Shown here: in pieces, positions 1 through 9,351 of the stretch
Numbering within the stretch: the stretch's first letter is position 1
Layout: each line of letters starts with the position of its first letter
NCBI GenBank assembly: GCA_964250225.1
Contig: CAXUEY010000010.1
Span: 1-64,000, forward strand
Reading direction: 5' to 3'
DNA: 64,000 bases
DNA from: Paraktedonobacter sp964250225
GTDB taxonomy: Bacteria; Chloroflexota; Ktedonobacteria; Ktedonobacterales; Ktedonobacteraceae
The notes under the pieces: generated by a model
What the model saw: only the letters and a program-made list of their open reading frames with translations
What the model was told of the DNA's origin: nothing
Database searches by the model: none
Position numbers and translations under genes: made by a program

Positions 1-213
1 TCTCCAATCGCGCCGAGGACCGCTGGCACATTCCCACCGCCGATGTCTTTACGCTGGCCATCGAGCAGGGGAAGGCGGGCGACCAGGAGGGCGAGTCACA
101 ACCCAGCGCCCCATCGGTCAAGCAGCGCAGTTCGCCCGCCTTCCCCTGCTCGATGGCCAGCGTATAGACATCGGCGGTGGGAATGTGCCAGCGGTCCTCG
201 GCGCGATTGGAGA
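1..213. repeat. Fold-back inverted repeat at the window end
   Basis: Bases 1-82 are the reverse complement of 132-213, with a single mismatch (49 against 165) and a 49-base spacer (83-131). The right arm and spacer read as normal S9 peptidase coding sequence on the minus strand, while the left arm is the same coding sequence turned round. The junction falls in a shared TCGCCCG tract. This is the pattern of a template-switch or snap-back chimera at a contig end, although a real inverted duplication cannot be excluded from sequence alone. Confidence 0.85.
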
Positions 214-868
214 CAAAAGCCAGTCGCTTGCCATCGGGCGACCAGGCCGGGCCGCCATCGTCCCAATCGCCGTCGGTCAACTGGATCGGCTCGCCACCGG
301 CAACGTTGAGCAGGAAGAGATGGGAGCGGCGTTCATAGACATAACCCACGCCATCCACCCGGTAAAATAGACGGTCGATCACCCGCGCTTTGGGGAGCGG
401 CTTGCCATCCTCGGTCTCCTCATCCAGCGGGCCAGTCTGCGCGGAGAAGGCCAGCCACTGGCCATCAGGCGACCACACAGGCGTCGAGGCTCCATGCGGC
501 AGGAAGGTCAACTGACGCGCCTCACCGCCGTCGGTTGGCAACAGCCAGATTTGCGGCTTATCCTTGCCCAACTTCTTCTGCTCAGGGCCAGCAGCTCTGC
601 CGGCTTCGCCTTCGCGTTCCGACAAAAAGGCCAGCCAGCGTCCATCCGGCGACCAGCCTGGACCAACGGCATTGGCTGGACCAGCAATCAGCCTGCGGGA
701 CTCGCCCCCTCCAGTGGGCACGGACCAGATAGAGGAGCGGTAGGCGTGTTTGCGCGCATCAACTTCGGTGACGACATAGGCCACACGCTGCCCATCTGGT
801 GAAATACGTGGGCTACTGAGAAAGGTGATCTCATACAGATCTTCGATGGTCATGCTTCTTCGGGACAT
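1..868 (-). CDS. S9 family peptidase, N-terminal beta-propeller part, truncated at window edge
   Basis: Only the N-terminal, non-catalytic half of a prolyl-oligopeptidase-type (S9) peptidase is present. The minus-strand frame begins with MSRRSMTIEDLYEITFLS and carries repeated TolB/PD40 blades with the WSPDG(K/R)(W/R)LAF signature at least four times. An internal Met (853) just before TIEDLY is an alternative start. It lies 97 bp downstream of the DHA2 exporter on the same strand. The reading stays open to base 1, but below about position 131 it is not trustworthy: after SPSWSP the frame enters an inverted copy of its own sequence (bases 1-82 mirror 132-213), so the real gene probably continues differently. 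The alpha/beta-hydrolase domain with Ser-Asp-His is not in the window. A full-length relative sits at 5717-7735. Confidence 0.8.
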   Translation of the reverse strand, partial: MSRRSMTIEDLYEITFLSSPRISPDGQRVAYVVTEVDARKHAYRSSIWSVPTGGGESRRLIAGPANAVGPGWSPDGRWLAFLSEREGEAGRAAGPEQKKLGKDKPQIWLLPTDGGEARQLTFLPHGASTPVWSPDGQWLAFSAQTGPLDEETEDGKPLPKARVIDRLFYRVDGVGYVYERRSHLFLLNVAGGEPIQLTDGDWDDGGPAWSPDGKRLAFVSNRAEDRWHIPTADVYTLAIEQGKAGELRCLTDGALGCDSPSWSPAFPCSMASVKTSAVGMCQRSSARLE

Positions 869-965
869 AGTTTTTCACCCTACTCTTCCTGTGTTTGAGG
901 AAAAAAGACGATCAAACGTAGGCATCTCACCTTGTTGTATCACATGCAGGCGTGCAAATACAAGT

Positions 966-2624
966 CTAAACCTCTTGATCCTCGATACTTTTATTGATTG
1001 TTACATGCTGTAAGGATTTTTCCTCTGTTAATTCTGCTTCTTCACTTCGCTGCGCTTTTTGTTTGCCCTGGATCAACAGGCCAGCGACCAGTGAACTGGC
1101 CAACGCAAGCCCGGCGCAAGTGAAGACAATCACGCGGAACCCATCCACAAAAGACTGCTCAATGACGTGCTGCAGCAGCATCCGCGTTGAACTGCTCACA
1201 TCTGACGGGAGTTTGATCCCGGCCAGGCTACCACTCTGCGCCTCAACTGCCTGACGCACGCTGTTGGAAAGAGGGATGGTCGCGAGTCGCTGCACCAGGC
1301 TGTTACTGAAGACGTGCAGCATCACCAACCCCATCACCGCGATGGCCATTAATCCCGCGGTGCGCGAGACAGCGTTATTGATGCCGGAAGCAGCACCAGC
1401 GTGGCTTTGCTCGACCGCGTTCATGATCGTCGTTGTGAGCGGGGCCACGGTCACCGTCATCCCCAGGCTCATCAGAATAATGGCGGGGAAGAACGTTGTC
1501 CAATAACTGCCGCCGATATCCGGGCGCGCGTAGAGCAGAACGCCCAGCGCTGTGATGGCGGGGCCAATAACCAGGGGGAGTCTGGACCCAAAACGCCTGA
1601 CCAGGCCTCCAGTCCAGCGCGAGAACAGAAACATCGTTAGAGCAAAGGGGATCAGCGCCGCACCCGCCATCGCCGGAGAGTAGCCCTGCACCTGAATCAG
1701 GTTGAACGGCACGAAATAGGCGACCGTACTTAACGCGCCATAGAGAAAGAAGGTCAGCAGGTTAGCGCCGCTAAACGAGCGCACTTTGAACAATGAGAGC
1801 GAGACTATCGGCTGAGCGGTGCGCGCCTCGACCACGAGAAACGCGCCCAGGGCAACGATCCCCAGCGCGAGCGAGATAAGCACAGAGGGCCTTCCCAGAC
1901 CGGTGGCCCCGGACTCGATCAGACCATAGACGACACCCGCGAGGCTGAGCGTCACTAGCAACGCTCCCGGCCAATCAAGTCTGCCCGCTACATCCTCGGC
2001 GCGGCTCTCCGGCACGCCCCACAGCGAAACCAGCAGGACTATCACCGCCAGGGGGACATTGATGAAAAAGACCCAGCGCCACGAGGCATACTGCACCAAC
2101 CAGCCCCCCAGCAGCGGGCCGAGAACCGAGGTGATCGAGGTAAAGCCCGACCAGGTGCCAATGGCCCGCCCGCGCTGCTCAGCGCGAAAGGTTGCGCTGA
2201 TAATCGCCAAACTGCCCGGCACCAGCAACGCGCCGCCTATGCCCTGTATGGCACGCGCAGCAATCAACAGATTGTTATCAGGAGCGAGGCCACAAAGGAT
2301 CGAGGCAAGCGCAAACAGGGCCGTGCCGAGCATAAAAATGCGCCGCCGCCCAAAACGGTCTCCCAGCGAGCCTCCTACGAGAATAAGTGCGGCTAAAAAG
2401 AGCGCGTAGGACTCTACGACCCACTGCACCGCGCTGGCGGAAGCATTGAACTCGCGTTGCAAGGCGGGCAAGGCCACATTCACAACCGAGCCATCGATAA
2501 AAGCCATACTTGAGCCAAGAATAGTGGCCAGCAGCACCAACCATCCGCGCGGCGCAGGCTGGGTGCATTTTGCAGTAGTGCGAATCACACGCTCATCACA
2601 GGGGGATTTCACTGAATCAATCAT
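966..2624 (-). CDS. MFS drug exporter, DHA2 (EmrB/QacA) family, 14 TM
   Basis: Proton-driven multidrug efflux pump of the inner membrane, 552 residues, the usual length for 14-TM DHA2 proteins. The N-terminus has the family signature SMAFIDGSVVNVALP in TM1, followed by motif A GGSLGDRFGRRR (loop 2-3), the QGIGGALLVP segment, and motif C around GPLLGGWLV in TM5. The C-terminal tail is charged and cytoplasmic. The start ATG follows a weak AGG-containing site. It is divergent from the EamA transporter at 2896 and followed on the same strand by the truncated S9 gene. The substrate cannot be read from sequence. A second DHA2 pump is encoded at 41581-43158, but that one has its own TetR neighbour and this one has none. 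Confidence 0.9.
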   Translation of the reverse strand: MIDSVKSPCDERVIRTTAKCTQPAPRGWLVLLATILGSSMAFIDGSVVNVALPALQREFNASASAVQWVVESYALFLAALILVGGSLGDRFGRRRIFMLGTALFALASILCGLAPDNNLLIAARAIQGIGGALLVPGSLAIISATFRAEQRGRAIGTWSGFTSITSVLGPLLGGWLVQYASWRWVFFINVPLAVIVLLVSLWGVPESRAEDVAGRLDWPGALLVTLSLAGVVYGLIESGATGLGRPSVLISLALGIVALGAFLVVEARTAQPIVSLSLFKVRSFSGANLLTFFLYGALSTVAYFVPFNLIQVQGYSPAMAGAALIPFALTMFLFSRWTGGLVRRFGSRLPLVIGPAITALGVLLYARPDIGGSYWTTFFPAIILMSLGMTVTVAPLTTTIMNAVEQSHAGAASGINNAVSRTAGLMAIAVMGLVMLHVFSNSLVQRLATIPLSNSVRQAVEAQSGSLAGIKLPSDVSSSTRMLLQHVIEQSFVDGFRVIVFTCAGLALASSLVAGLLIQGKQKAQRSEEAELTEEKSLQHVTINKSIEDQEV

Positions 2625-2895
2625 AGAGCCTATCTTTCTTCTGAAGAAGTATAAAACGGGAATGGGCTAAAATCCAGGCTCATGTATCGTGACCTGAGGA
2701 AATTTGTCCATACTATATCCATCTATCCTACCACTTATCTCTGCTTTTTGCCTACCAACTCTCTCCGCTGTTGTCCGGCGCCTTGAGCAAAAAACAACCA
2801 TGCTAACCCCGCTGGACGAGGAGGGTGCAAAAACAGTACAATACAGGAAGCTGCCTGTATTTGTTTGCAGGGTTGCAGTTCTTGAAGGAAAAACG

Positions 2896-3747
2896 ATGGC
2901 CAGCACTTTTGTAACAATACTATTCGGTCTGGCCGCTTCTCTCTGTTGGGGAAGCGGCGATTTTTGTGGGGGAATTGCCTCGCGCCGCGTGAACCCATCA
3001 ATGGTGGTGACAGCCGCGTATACAACCGGGCTTGTGCTCATGATCGGGTTGGCCCTGATCTGGCGCGAGCCGTTGCCTGCGCAGAAAGATATCCTCTGGG
3101 GCGCATTTGCTGGATTAGTCGGGGCCATCGGGCTGATTGCGTTCTATTCGGCGCTCTCTATCGGGCGCATGGGAATTATCGCACCCACTTCGGCAGTGTT
3201 AACAGCGGGTTTGCCCGTACTGTTCAGCTCTTTCACTGAAGGTGTACCGGGCCTGCTGCAATTTGGCGGCTTTGCCCTGGCGCTGCTCGCCATCGTCTTG
3301 ATCTCGCGACCAGAACGGGCCAGGCAACGTCCCAGAGGTATCGGATTGGCGCTGCTAGCTGGTTGTTGCTTTGGCTGCTTTTTCATCCTCATCAGCCGGG
3401 TAAGCCACAACGCGACCTACTGGCCTCTGGCAGTCGCGCGCCTGTCCTCGGTGCTCTTTTTGCTGTTGATAGCGCTGTTCAGGAAACAGCAACTACTCCC
3501 GCAGAGAAAAGCTCTGCGGAAAGCGCTACCGCTGGTGCTCATCGCGGGCGCGCTAGATGCTCTCGGCAACGCGTTTTTTGTGCTCGCCGCGCATAGTGGT
3601 CGTCTTGATGTCGCAGCTGTGCTTTCCGGGCTCTATCCCGCTGCCACCGTGCTGCTGGCCTCCATCGTGCTCCGCGAGCGTGTGACGCGCGTACAGGGAG
3701 TTGGAATTCTCCTGGCGCTGATCGCCATCCCCTTTATTTCGGTGTGA
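2896..3747 (+). CDS. EamA/DMT-family transporter
   Basis: Ten-TM drug/metabolite transporter of 283 residues with two EamA repeats of about 130 residues each, the typical architecture. The first repeat opens with FGLAASLCWGSGDFCGGIA, and each half ends in the family pattern of a Pro/Gly-rich helix followed by a short helix (LPVLFSSFTEG in the first, LYPAATVLLASIVLRERVT in the second). A longer frame opens at 2704, but the start at 2896 (MASTFVTILF) has a GAAGGA site six bases upstream and begins right at TM1, so I prefer it. It likely exports or imports a small amino-acid or metabolite; the substrate is unknown. It ends six bases from the convergent PPK2 gene. Confidence 0.85.
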   Translation: MASTFVTILFGLAASLCWGSGDFCGGIASRRVNPSMVVTAAYTTGLVLMIGLALIWREPLPAQKDILWGAFAGLVGAIGLIAFYSALSIGRMGIIAPTSAVLTAGLPVLFSSFTEGVPGLLQFGGFALALLAIVLISRPERARQRPRGIGLALLAGCCFGCFFILISRVSHNATYWPLAVARLSSVLFLLLIALFRKQQLLPQRKALRKALPLVLIAGALDALGNAFFVLAAHSGRLDVAAVLSGLYPAATVLLASIVLRERVTRVQGVGILLALIAIPFISV

Positions 3748-3753
3748 GATCCA

Positions 3754-4584
3754 TCACGAAGGATGAGGAGTCTTTTTTAAACGCGCCAACTCTTGCTGGC
3801 CGCGCACGCGCAACTCCTGCTCCCAGGTCCGCGTGTAGGGGCGCAAGGTTTCGACTAGCGTGCGGGCTATGCTCAAATTGCGAAACCACTTATGGTTGGC
3901 CGGCACGATATACCAGGGTGCCCAGGGCTTGCTGCACTTTGTCAGCATATCCTCATAGGCTAGCTGATAATCCGGCCAGGAGCGTCGGCCCTCCCAATCG
4001 GCAGCCGAGAGTTTCCAGGCTTTGTCGGCATCCTTCTCACGCGCTAGCAGACGTTTTTCTTGCTCCTCATAACTGATATGCAGGAAAAACTTGAGGATAA
4101 TGGTGTTGTTGGCAGCCAGTAACTTTTCAAAATTATTGATGGCCTCATAGCGTGCTTGCCAGACTTTGGCGGGCACCAGTTTATTGACACGCACCACGAG
4201 CACATCTTCATAATGAGAGCGATTAAAGACACCCAGATAGCCCTTGCCTGGCGCGGCTTGATGGACACGCCATAAAAAATCGTGATCCAGCTCTTGTTGG
4301 GTTGGTTGGGTAAAACTATGGACCTGGCAGCCCTGGGGGTTTAAATGCGCCAGCACATGGCGAACAGTGCCATCCTTCCCACTGGTATCGGTGCCTTGCA
4401 AAATCAGCAGCACATTGTGATGATGGGCCGCCCAGAGCATCTCTTGCTGCGCGTAGAGTTCCTTTCTCAACTGCTTTAACTCTTCATCAGCGTTTTTTTT
4501 GTCACTCTGCTCATCCGTAAAATTGGGGTCGAAATCGGCCAGTTTTACGGGTGAGCCATCGTCGATTCTCCAGCTAGCATTCAT
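3754..4584 (-). CDS. ppk2: Polyphosphate kinase 2 family nucleotide phosphotransferase
   Basis: Transfers phosphate between polyphosphate and nucleotides in the cytoplasm. The 276 residues match a single-domain PPK2. Walker A is GTDTSGKDG (residues 64-72, Lys70), the Walker B region is the hydrophobic stretch around NRSHYEDVLVVRV, and the lid region has the charged REKDADKAWKLS segment. The GxDxSGKDG form of Walker A is usual in the single-domain enzymes that use AMP and/or ADP as acceptor (often called class III), but acceptor preference is inference. A strong GGAGG site precedes the ATG. It is the last gene of a minus-strand series and lies 31 bp after the D-amino-acid oxidase, so it may be co-transcribed with it without sharing its pathway. 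Confidence 0.9.
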   Translation of the reverse strand: MNASWRIDDGSPVKLADFDPNFTDEQSDKKNADEELKQLRKELYAQQEMLWAAHHHNVLLILQGTDTSGKDGTVRHVLAHLNPQGCQVHSFTQPTQQELDHDFLWRVHQAAPGKGYLGVFNRSHYEDVLVVRVNKLVPAKVWQARYEAINNFEKLLAANNTIILKFFLHISYEEQEKRLLAREKDADKAWKLSAADWEGRRSWPDYQLAYEDMLTKCSKPWAPWYIVPANHKWFRNLSIARTLVETLRPYTRTWEQELRVRGQQELARLKKTPHPS

Positions 4585-4615
4585 CGTATTTTCCCTCCTT
4601 ACCTATAACACCGAT

Positions 4616-5566
4616 CTAGCTGGCAAGTAGCTTCACTACCTCCATCGCACACCCCCACGAGAGGGTAATACCAGCCCCCCCATGTCCATAGTTGTGCAGC
4701 AAAAGACGGTCTGGAGCAAGCCGTTCGGCCTCCACACGCACCGTTGAACGCACGGGGCGGAAGCCGCAGCCCTCGCTGAGAATGTCTGCCGGGGTGATTG
4801 AGCGGAACTCCGGGGCCAGGCGCGCGCACCGTTGCAGGATGGCCTGTCTCACCTCTGGATCGATATTCGCGCGCTCGTTGCCCTCGTCATACGTACCGCC
4901 CAGCACAATATCGTGGAGACGTGGCACAATATAGGTCAGGCCGTCTAAACTCGCTTCATCGACCAGCACCCGCTGAAAACCGTTATTCTTAATACGCACG
5001 ACCTGTCCTTTAGCTGATCGGATATCGGTATCGCCCACCAGTTCTCTGGCCCCCAAACCACTACAGTTCACCACCACCGCGGTGTGCGCGAAGGCTTGCG
5101 CCAGATCGGTGACGGTGTGCTGGAAAATCTGCCCGTGCTGCGCGGTGAATTCGCGCGTGAGATAGCCCAGATAGACACCCATATCGATAACTGGCGTGGT
5201 GAAGGTGTAGCCATCGAGATAGCCGGAGGGCAGTTCGGCCTGCTCGGTATGGCGAAAATCTGGCACGGCGCTGACCCACCAGGGATCAGGCGCGGGCGCG
5301 GGCAAAACCTCGACAATGGTGCGCATGGTGATGCCGCTCTCTGTGATGGGCTGCAACTCCTGAAACTTCTGCCAGGTCTCGCGCCCCCAGGCCGTGACCT
5401 TATCCGGCGGGTACGCCTGGAAGGGCAGCCAGACGGCTGCCGCCGCGTTTGAGGTGGTGTGAGGCGGCAGCTCTCTGGCCCAGATCTGCACCCTATGGCC
5501 CGCTTCAAGCAGGCATAGACCAGTGGTCAGGCCGGAGACGCCACAGCCGATGACCAGAATATCCAT
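4616..5566 (-). CDS. FAD-dependent D-amino-acid oxidase (DAAO family)
   Basis: Oxidatively deaminates D-amino acids to 2-oxo acids, releasing ammonia and hydrogen peroxide. The 316-residue protein has the N-terminal Rossmann motif VIGCGVSG (Gly7, Gly9, Gly12), a second FAD motif near VVVNCSGLGARELVGD, the substrate-carboxylate arginine region GFRPVRSTVRVE, and the C-terminal DAAO signature YGHGGAGITLSWG. These are canonical for true D-amino-acid oxidases, not the glycine/sarcosine oxidase branch, although D-aspartate oxidase cannot be separated by eye. The start is supported by AGGGAGGGG. It sits downstream of the S9 peptidase and dipeptide importer on the same strand, which suggests the imported peptides contain D-residues. 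Confidence 0.9.
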   Translation of the reverse strand: MDILVIGCGVSGLTTGLCLLEAGHRVQIWARELPPHTTSNAAAAVWLPFQAYPPDKVTAWGRETWQKFQELQPITESGITMRTIVEVLPAPAPDPWWVSAVPDFRHTEQAELPSGYLDGYTFTTPVIDMGVYLGYLTREFTAQHGQIFQHTVTDLAQAFAHTAVVVNCSGLGARELVGDTDIRSAKGQVVRIKNNGFQRVLVDEASLDGLTYIVPRLHDIVLGGTYDEGNERANIDPEVRQAILQRCARLAPEFRSITPADILSEGCGFRPVRSTVRVEAERLAPDRLLLHNYGHGGAGITLSWGCAMEVVKLLAS

Positions 5567-5716
5567 GTGGTCCCCTCCCTTTCATAGATCTCATTATATC
5601 TCACCGCCTCACCCCTATGGGGGCCGCTCGTCCAGGGCCGCGCACAGGCTTACCCGGCAGAGCATAGCACACCACTTCTTGCTGTTTGACGACGAACTGT
5701 CTATTGCCCAGCACAT

Positions 5717-7735
5717 TTACTGGCCGCGCGTTTTCACATAGGTTTCAAACCAATCCAGGGTGAGTTTCCACTGGAAGTAGCGATGGTGCGGGCTGGCTGT
5801 GCCGGCGATAGCATGACTGGCGTTGGGGAAACGGATCAGCTCCACCGGCTGGTGGCGCGCGCGCAGCGCGGAGAACATCTGCTCCCCTTGCTCAATCGGA
5901 CAACGATAGTCGTTTTCTGACTGGAGCAGCAATAACGGCGTCGAGATGCGTTCGGCATAGGTAATTGGCGAGTGGAAGCGATAAAACTCGGCGGCCTCTT
6001 CACTGGCCCAGAAATGCCCGTAGTGCGTGCCAAACCAGAGCATACCCACGTCGCTAGTCCCGGAAAAACTCGCGAAGTTTGAGAGGCCATTGACCGAGAC
6101 GCCGGCGGCGAAGCGCTCAGTATGCCCAATGGTCCAGTTGGTCATAAAACCACCATATGAGATGCCGGTGATGCCGAGGCGGTTGGGATCAGCCTGACCG
6201 CTGGCAATGACCGCATCCACGCCCGCCATCAGGTCCAGAAAGTCGTCCTCACCCCAATCGGCGGCCTGGGTGAAGCTCAGTCCATAGCCCTTGCTGCCAC
6301 GCGGGTTAATATAGAGCGAGGCGTAACCAGCGCCTGCCAGCGCCTGGGCCTGGAAGTAGAAGCTGCGACCCCACGCGCTGTACGGCCCACCGTGGACATG
6401 CAGGATCAGCGGGTAAGGGCGCTCGCCCTCCAGCGGCGTGACCAGCCAGCCCTCAATCTCCCAGTCTTTGGGGCCGGTAAAGGTGATGTGCTCGGTGGGA
6501 GCGATGTTGACCTCGGCGAGCAGCTTGCGGTTGGTTTCGACGAGCGGCTTGAGTTCACCACCGCTGGTGGAGAGGGTGAAGAGATCATATGGTTGCGTGG
6601 GCGTCGCGGCCACACCAACCAGCATCTGGCCACCGGCCACCAGTTGAAGGCTATTCACATCTGCGGGAGTAGACGAGATACGCTGCCGGGTCCGCGCCTC
6701 AATGGAGAGCGCGTAGACGACGTTATCCCCATGATCGGCGTTCACATAGTAGAGGCTCTGGCCATCAGGCGACCACAGAGGCGGGCTGCCCGCGCCGAAC
6801 GCATAATCGGGCTGGAGCGCGGACCCCTGGTCGAGGTCTGTCGAGATATCGCGCTGATCGCCACCGGCGCGCGATACCAACCAGAGGTGGGGGTCTATAT
6901 AGTTATGACGCGTGTGCATCGCGAGTTCACCCATGAAGGCCAGTGTGCGGCTATCGGGCGACCAGCTGGGGAAAAGGCTGCTCAGCGTGCCATCGGTGAG
7001 GCGCTTCATCTCGCCGCTCGCAACCTCGACGGTCCAGATATCGTTGGCCAGGCTGTGTTCGGCATCGTCCTCGCGATTGGCTACAAACGCGATCCGCGCG
7101 CCATCGGGCGACCAGGCAGGCTGGGCCGCGTCATAGTCGCCTGAGGTAAGCTGGCGCGCCTCGGCCTCTGGCTCATCCAGGTTAAGCAGGAAGAGATGCG
7201 AACGCCGATCAATGTAGCCACGCGCATCGAAACGTGAAATCAGCTGGCTCTGGCGGCGCAGACGAGCGGACTTTTTATCGACATCCGCGTGTGCCTCCAA
7301 CCAGGCGGTCTCCTGTGGAACCTTCTGCATCTCCGTCTCCGGCGCCGAAGAGTAGCACAAAGATCGACCATCGGGCGCCCAGAGTGGCGTCGTGGCCCCA
7401 TCATCGACAGTCGTGAGGCGACGAGCCTCGCCGCCATCGACCTGCATCACAAAGATTTGCGGCTTCCCCTCGTGACGCGTCGAGACAAAGGCCAGTTGTG
7501 AGCCATCCGGCGACCAGCGCGGCTGCATATCATTGCTCTCGCCGCTGGTCAACTGGCGCGTCTGGCCGCCTTTCAACGAGGCCAGCCAGATAGCAGAGTG
7601 GGCCTTGTTGTGCTGCTCATCGTAGTTACCCACCACATAAGCCACGCTACTCCCATTCGGCGACGGCTGCGGGTCCACCACCGTCTTGAGCGACCAGAAA
7701 TCCTCTAACGTTAACACGCGTTTTTCTTCAGACAT
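5717..7735 (-). CDS. S9 family peptidase (acylaminoacyl-peptidase/DPP type)
   Basis: Cytoplasmic serine peptidase of 672 residues that should cleave short peptides, often removing dipeptides or acylated residues from the N-terminus. Residues about 20-390 form a PD40 beta-propeller (repeated W(S/A)PDG(S/R)xLxF blades), which limits access to small substrates. Residues about 410-672 form the alpha/beta hydrolase with Ser526 in GISYGGF, Asp609 in SENDYR and His641 in ASHAIAG. An oxyanion-type HVHGGPYSAWG segment lies near 446. The start has an AAGGAGG site. It lies between the M20 dipeptidase (45 bp upstream) and the D-amino-acid oxidase, all on the minus strand, consistent with one salvage operon. 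It is a relative of the truncated gene at 1-868. Confidence 0.92.
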   Translation of the reverse strand: MSEEKRVLTLEDFWSLKTVVDPQPSPNGSSVAYVVGNYDEQHNKAHSAIWLASLKGGQTRQLTSGESNDMQPRWSPDGSQLAFVSTRHEGKPQIFVMQVDGGEARRLTTVDDGATTPLWAPDGRSLCYSSAPETEMQKVPQETAWLEAHADVDKKSARLRRQSQLISRFDARGYIDRRSHLFLLNLDEPEAEARQLTSGDYDAAQPAWSPDGARIAFVANREDDAEHSLANDIWTVEVASGEMKRLTDGTLSSLFPSWSPDSRTLAFMGELAMHTRHNYIDPHLWLVSRAGGDQRDISTDLDQGSALQPDYAFGAGSPPLWSPDGQSLYYVNADHGDNVVYALSIEARTRQRISSTPADVNSLQLVAGGQMLVGVAATPTQPYDLFTLSTSGGELKPLVETNRKLLAEVNIAPTEHITFTGPKDWEIEGWLVTPLEGERPYPLILHVHGGPYSAWGRSFYFQAQALAGAGYASLYINPRGSKGYGLSFTQAADWGEDDFLDLMAGVDAVIASGQADPNRLGITGISYGGFMTNWTIGHTERFAAGVSVNGLSNFASFSGTSDVGMLWFGTHYGHFWASEEAAEFYRFHSPITYAERISTPLLLLQSENDYRCPIEQGEQMFSALRARHQPVELIRFPNASHAIAGTASPHHRYFQWKLTLDWFETYVKTRGQ

Positions 7736-7780
7736 AGCATCCTCCTTGTAGAAGCTTTTTGCTTTATACTATTCTTTTTG

Positions 7781-9148
7781 CTAGTTCTTACCCAGATGAT
7801 GAAGCAACTTGCAATAGGCCATTTGCCCACGTTGAAAACTACTCAAGCGGAAGAATTCATTAGGGGCATGGGCACGCTCATCAGGCAGAGCGAAGGCAAA
7901 ACCCACCGTATACACCCCTAAGATACTGGAGAAGAGTTCACATACAGGAATGCTGCCGCCCACACGCGTGTAATAAGGGGCTTTCCCATATATTTCTGTG
8001 AGCACGGCAGCGGCGGCCTGATTCCCCCAGTGATCTCGCGGGATCAGATAGGGAAGAGCACTGCCGGGGAGCTGGCGCACCGTCACCTGTACGCCAGGTG
8101 GCGTGTGTTTTTCAACGTGTTTGGCCAGCAGGTCGGCGATCACAACAGGCTCCTGATGAGCAACTAAGCGGCAGGTGATCTTGGCATGAGCTTCATTGGG
8201 CAACACAGTCTTGATACCCTCACCCTGGAAACCACCCCAGATACCGTTCACTTCCAGGGTTGGTCGGGCCGCGAGATGTTCCTGGGAAGTATAACCTGGT
8301 TCGGCAAGCAGGGCATTCACACCAACGCGCGTTTTCAAAGCCTCCTCATCGAAAGGGATAGCGGCAAGGGCGGCGCGGTCTTCCTCGGACAAAGGGAGAA
8401 CTGCATCATAAAAGCCTGTCACCTGAATCTTACCATCAGGACTGCGCATGGAATCCAGAATTGCCACAAGCGCGTGGATAGGATTGGCAACGACTCCGCC
8501 ATATCCTCCTGAATGCAGATCTGTATTGGCTCCACGTACATCAATCTGTACGCCGACGAGACCTTTGCACGTATGGAGCAGGGCCGGCTGCTCCTCACCA
8601 TACTGGTTTCCATCGGCACTGAGCACAAAATCACAGGACAGCAGAGCACGCTGCTCGCGAATCAGAGGTGGCAAGTGAGGGCTACCGATCTCCTCCTGGC
8701 CTTCCAGAAAGAATTTCACGTTGATCGGCAACGCCCCTTCACCCTGCAAGAGAGACTCAATGGCCAGGATAGGCACGAGCATATTCCCTTTATCATCCGA
8801 CGCTCCACGGGCATAGACTCGATCATCGCGCACCGTCGGCTCAAAAGGTGGATTGGTCCACAGGTTCAGCGGATCGACGGGCTGGGTATCGAAATGTCCA
8901 TAGATCATCACGGTGGTCTTACCAGGCGCGTGCAACCAATCCCCGTAGACGACAGGATGGCCCTCGGTGGGCAAAATCTGCACGTGTTCCAGGCCGGCGG
9001 TTGTGAGACGTCGCGCAACCCATTGGGCCGCCTGCTGAACATCACCAGCGTGTTCTGGCAGCGATGAAATACTGGGGATGCTGAGAAATTGCAGCAATTC
9101 ATCATGATACCGGGGCTGTTGTTCCGCGAGATATGTTTCCCACGTCAT
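7781..9148 (-). CDS. M20 family metallopeptidase (dipeptidase)
   Basis: Zinc-dependent cytoplasmic exopeptidase of the M20/ArgE/CPG2 family (455 residues), most like the carnosinase/dipeptidase branch. Metal-binding and catalytic motifs are in order: YGHFDTQPVDP (His and catalytic Asp), YARGASDDKGN (bridging Asp), LEGQEEIGSP (general-base Glu and metal Glu), followed by the lid/dimerisation domain with DLHSGGYGG and the C-terminal metal His region. A longer frame begins at 9172, but the Met at 9148 (MTWETYLAEQ) has AGAGG upstream and matches family N-termini. It is directly after the ABC permease genes and before the S9 peptidase, so imported dipeptides are its likely substrate. Confidence 0.92.
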   Translation of the reverse strand: MTWETYLAEQQPRYHDELLQFLSIPSISSLPEHAGDVQQAAQWVARRLTTAGLEHVQILPTEGHPVVYGDWLHAPGKTTVMIYGHFDTQPVDPLNLWTNPPFEPTVRDDRVYARGASDDKGNMLVPILAIESLLQGEGALPINVKFFLEGQEEIGSPHLPPLIREQRALLSCDFVLSADGNQYGEEQPALLHTCKGLVGVQIDVRGANTDLHSGGYGGVVANPIHALVAILDSMRSPDGKIQVTGFYDAVLPLSEEDRAALAAIPFDEEALKTRVGVNALLAEPGYTSQEHLAARPTLEVNGIWGGFQGEGIKTVLPNEAHAKITCRLVAHQEPVVIADLLAKHVEKHTPPGVQVTVRQLPGSALPYLIPRDHWGNQAAAAVLTEIYGKAPYYTRVGGSIPVCELFSSILGVYTVGFAFALPDERAHAPNEFFRLSSFQRGQMAYCKLLHHLGKN

Positions 9149-9351
9149 AAAAAACCTCTTTCTTAAAACCACTATAGCAGCAAATAACCCAAAAAACTTT
9201 AGAGAATTTTTTTAGTGCTATAGCAAATTTTACAACCTGGTCAACCTCGTTTCATAAAGATGCAGCAGATAGCTCCCTCCAGTCTGCCAGCCTCAAAGAT
9301 TGCCAGTTGCGCTCCCTTAAACGGAACTGGCCTAAGCGATATCTATCCGCA
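9149..9351. other. Intergenic gap between permease and dipeptidase genes, with weak hairpin
   Basis: About 200 bp separate the second permease gene from the dipeptidase gene on the same strand. The left part is A/T-rich and could hold a promoter for the dipeptidase. A 7-bp inverted repeat (9302-9308 with 9325-9331, 16-base loop) lies just after the permease stop, but it has no T-run, so it is at best a weak terminator. No small open frame or RNA gene is evident. Confidence 0.4.

Noticed and set aside
6392..7144. Plus-strand frame of 250 codons opposite the S9 peptidase
   Set aside because: Shadow of the PD40/hydrolase coding sequence, with no motifs of its own.
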